In this document: piece after piece, positions 5,685 to 5,877 of the stretch
Position numbering within the stretch: the stretch's first letter is position 1
Layout: each line of letters starts with the position of its first letter
NCBI GenBank assembly: GCA_017445525.1
Contig: JAFSTZ010000162.1
Coordinates: 1-5,877, forward strand
Length of the DNA: 5,877 nt
Reading direction: 5' to 3'
Source: Eubacterium sp.
Lineage (GTDB): Bacteria; Bacillota; Clostridia; Lachnospirales; Lachnospiraceae
The notes under the pieces: generated by a model
The model's database searches: none
What the model was told of the DNA's origin: nothing
What the model saw: the letters and a program-made list of their open reading frames with translations, nothing else
Made by a program: the position numbers and the translations under genes

Positions 5685-5877
5685 ATGAAAGGATTTTGTG
5701 AAAAAAAGTTTGGTTCCATGCTGATCTCCGGAACCTTTACCAAAGCCGTGATGTATCTGATGCTGCTTAGCGACAGTATCATCGCCGGTTACTTCATCGG
5801 AAAAACAGGTGTCGCCGGGATCAACGCGATCACACCGGTAACTGCTATAGTTACATTTTTCGGAGATCTGCTCTCGA
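5685..5877 (+). CDS. MATE-family efflux transporter, N-terminal part (cut by window end)
   Basis: Sixty-four codons are visible before the window ends. A short basic cytoplasmic start (MKGFCEKKFG) leads into a first membrane helix with MLISGTFTKAVMYLMLLSDSIIAGYFIG, then GVAGINAITPVTAIVTFFGDLLS, the start of a second helix. The pattern of an aspartate in the first helix (D30), a following glycine-rich turn and an INAITP stretch is typical of MATE (NorM/DinF-like) proteins, which export cationic drugs or metabolites using a Na+ or H+ gradient. A full protein would be about 450 residues. The ribosome binding site GGGAGGA is at 5673-5679. It is separated from the ABC pair by a terminator and has its own promoter. 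Family confidence is moderate because only about one seventh of the protein is seen. Confidence 0.75.
   Translation, partial: MKGFCEKKFGSMLISGTFTKAVMYLMLLSDSIIAGYFIGKTGVAGINAITPVTAIVTFFGDLLS

Noticed and set aside
5349..5782. Minus-strand open frames over the end of the ABC operon and the MATE start
   Set aside because: They run antisense to real genes, the terminator and the promoter, have no ribosome binding sites and show no family features.
1..5877. CRISPR arrays, tRNA or rRNA genes, transposases, integrases, origins
   Set aside because: No regularly spaced repeats, no cloverleaf or rRNA-like sequence and no recombinase motifs were seen on either strand.

Overview
The window looks like chromosomal DNA from a Gram-positive Clostridia-type bacterium, most likely a Lachnospiraceae relative. 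This rests on strong AGGAGG-type ribosome binding sites, frequent ATA and AGA codons, moderate GC, consensus sigma-A promoters and the protein families present. The genus is inference; nothing in the window fixes it.

Left end (about 1-345). A compact minus-strand locus encodes a 29-residue hydrophobic, basic-tailed peptide behind a very strong ribosome binding site. It has a good promoter, a heavily structured leader and terminator-like hairpins. The start and end of the predicted transcript are complementary (arms 24-46 and 280-307). The leader can also form an alternative stem that encloses the start codon. This is the layout expected of a type I toxin (membrane-peptide) mRNA, but no antisense antitoxin promoter could be identified with confidence.

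429-1313 (+). A complete fructosamine/ketosamine-3-kinase family protein, a protein or metabolite deglycation kinase. An open frame extends upstream to 156, but that extension is antisense to the small-peptide locus and is not believed to be coding.

1314-1878. A long intergenic stretch. On the minus strand it has a perfect TTGACA/TATAAT promoter but only a doubtful 92-codon frame. On the plus strand, at its right end, it has the promoter of the transporter operon, followed by two similar palindromic operators 20 bp apart. The first resembles the DtxR/IdeR iron box.

1879-5392 (+). Two overlapping genes encode a heterodimeric ABC transporter with exporter-type fold (TMD-NBD plus TMD-NBD). Subunit layout, the C-terminal tail of the second subunit and the iron-box-like operator suggest the IrtAB/YbtPQ group, exporter-fold proteins that import ferric siderophores. 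Drug or metabolite export remains possible. A strong terminator ends the operon at 5489-5519.

5583-5877 (+). A separate consensus promoter drives a gene cut off by the window end; its first 64 residues look like a MATE-family efflux protein. The ABC pair and the MATE protein form a transport neighbourhood under two separate promoters. No CRISPR array, tRNA, rRNA or transposase was seen.
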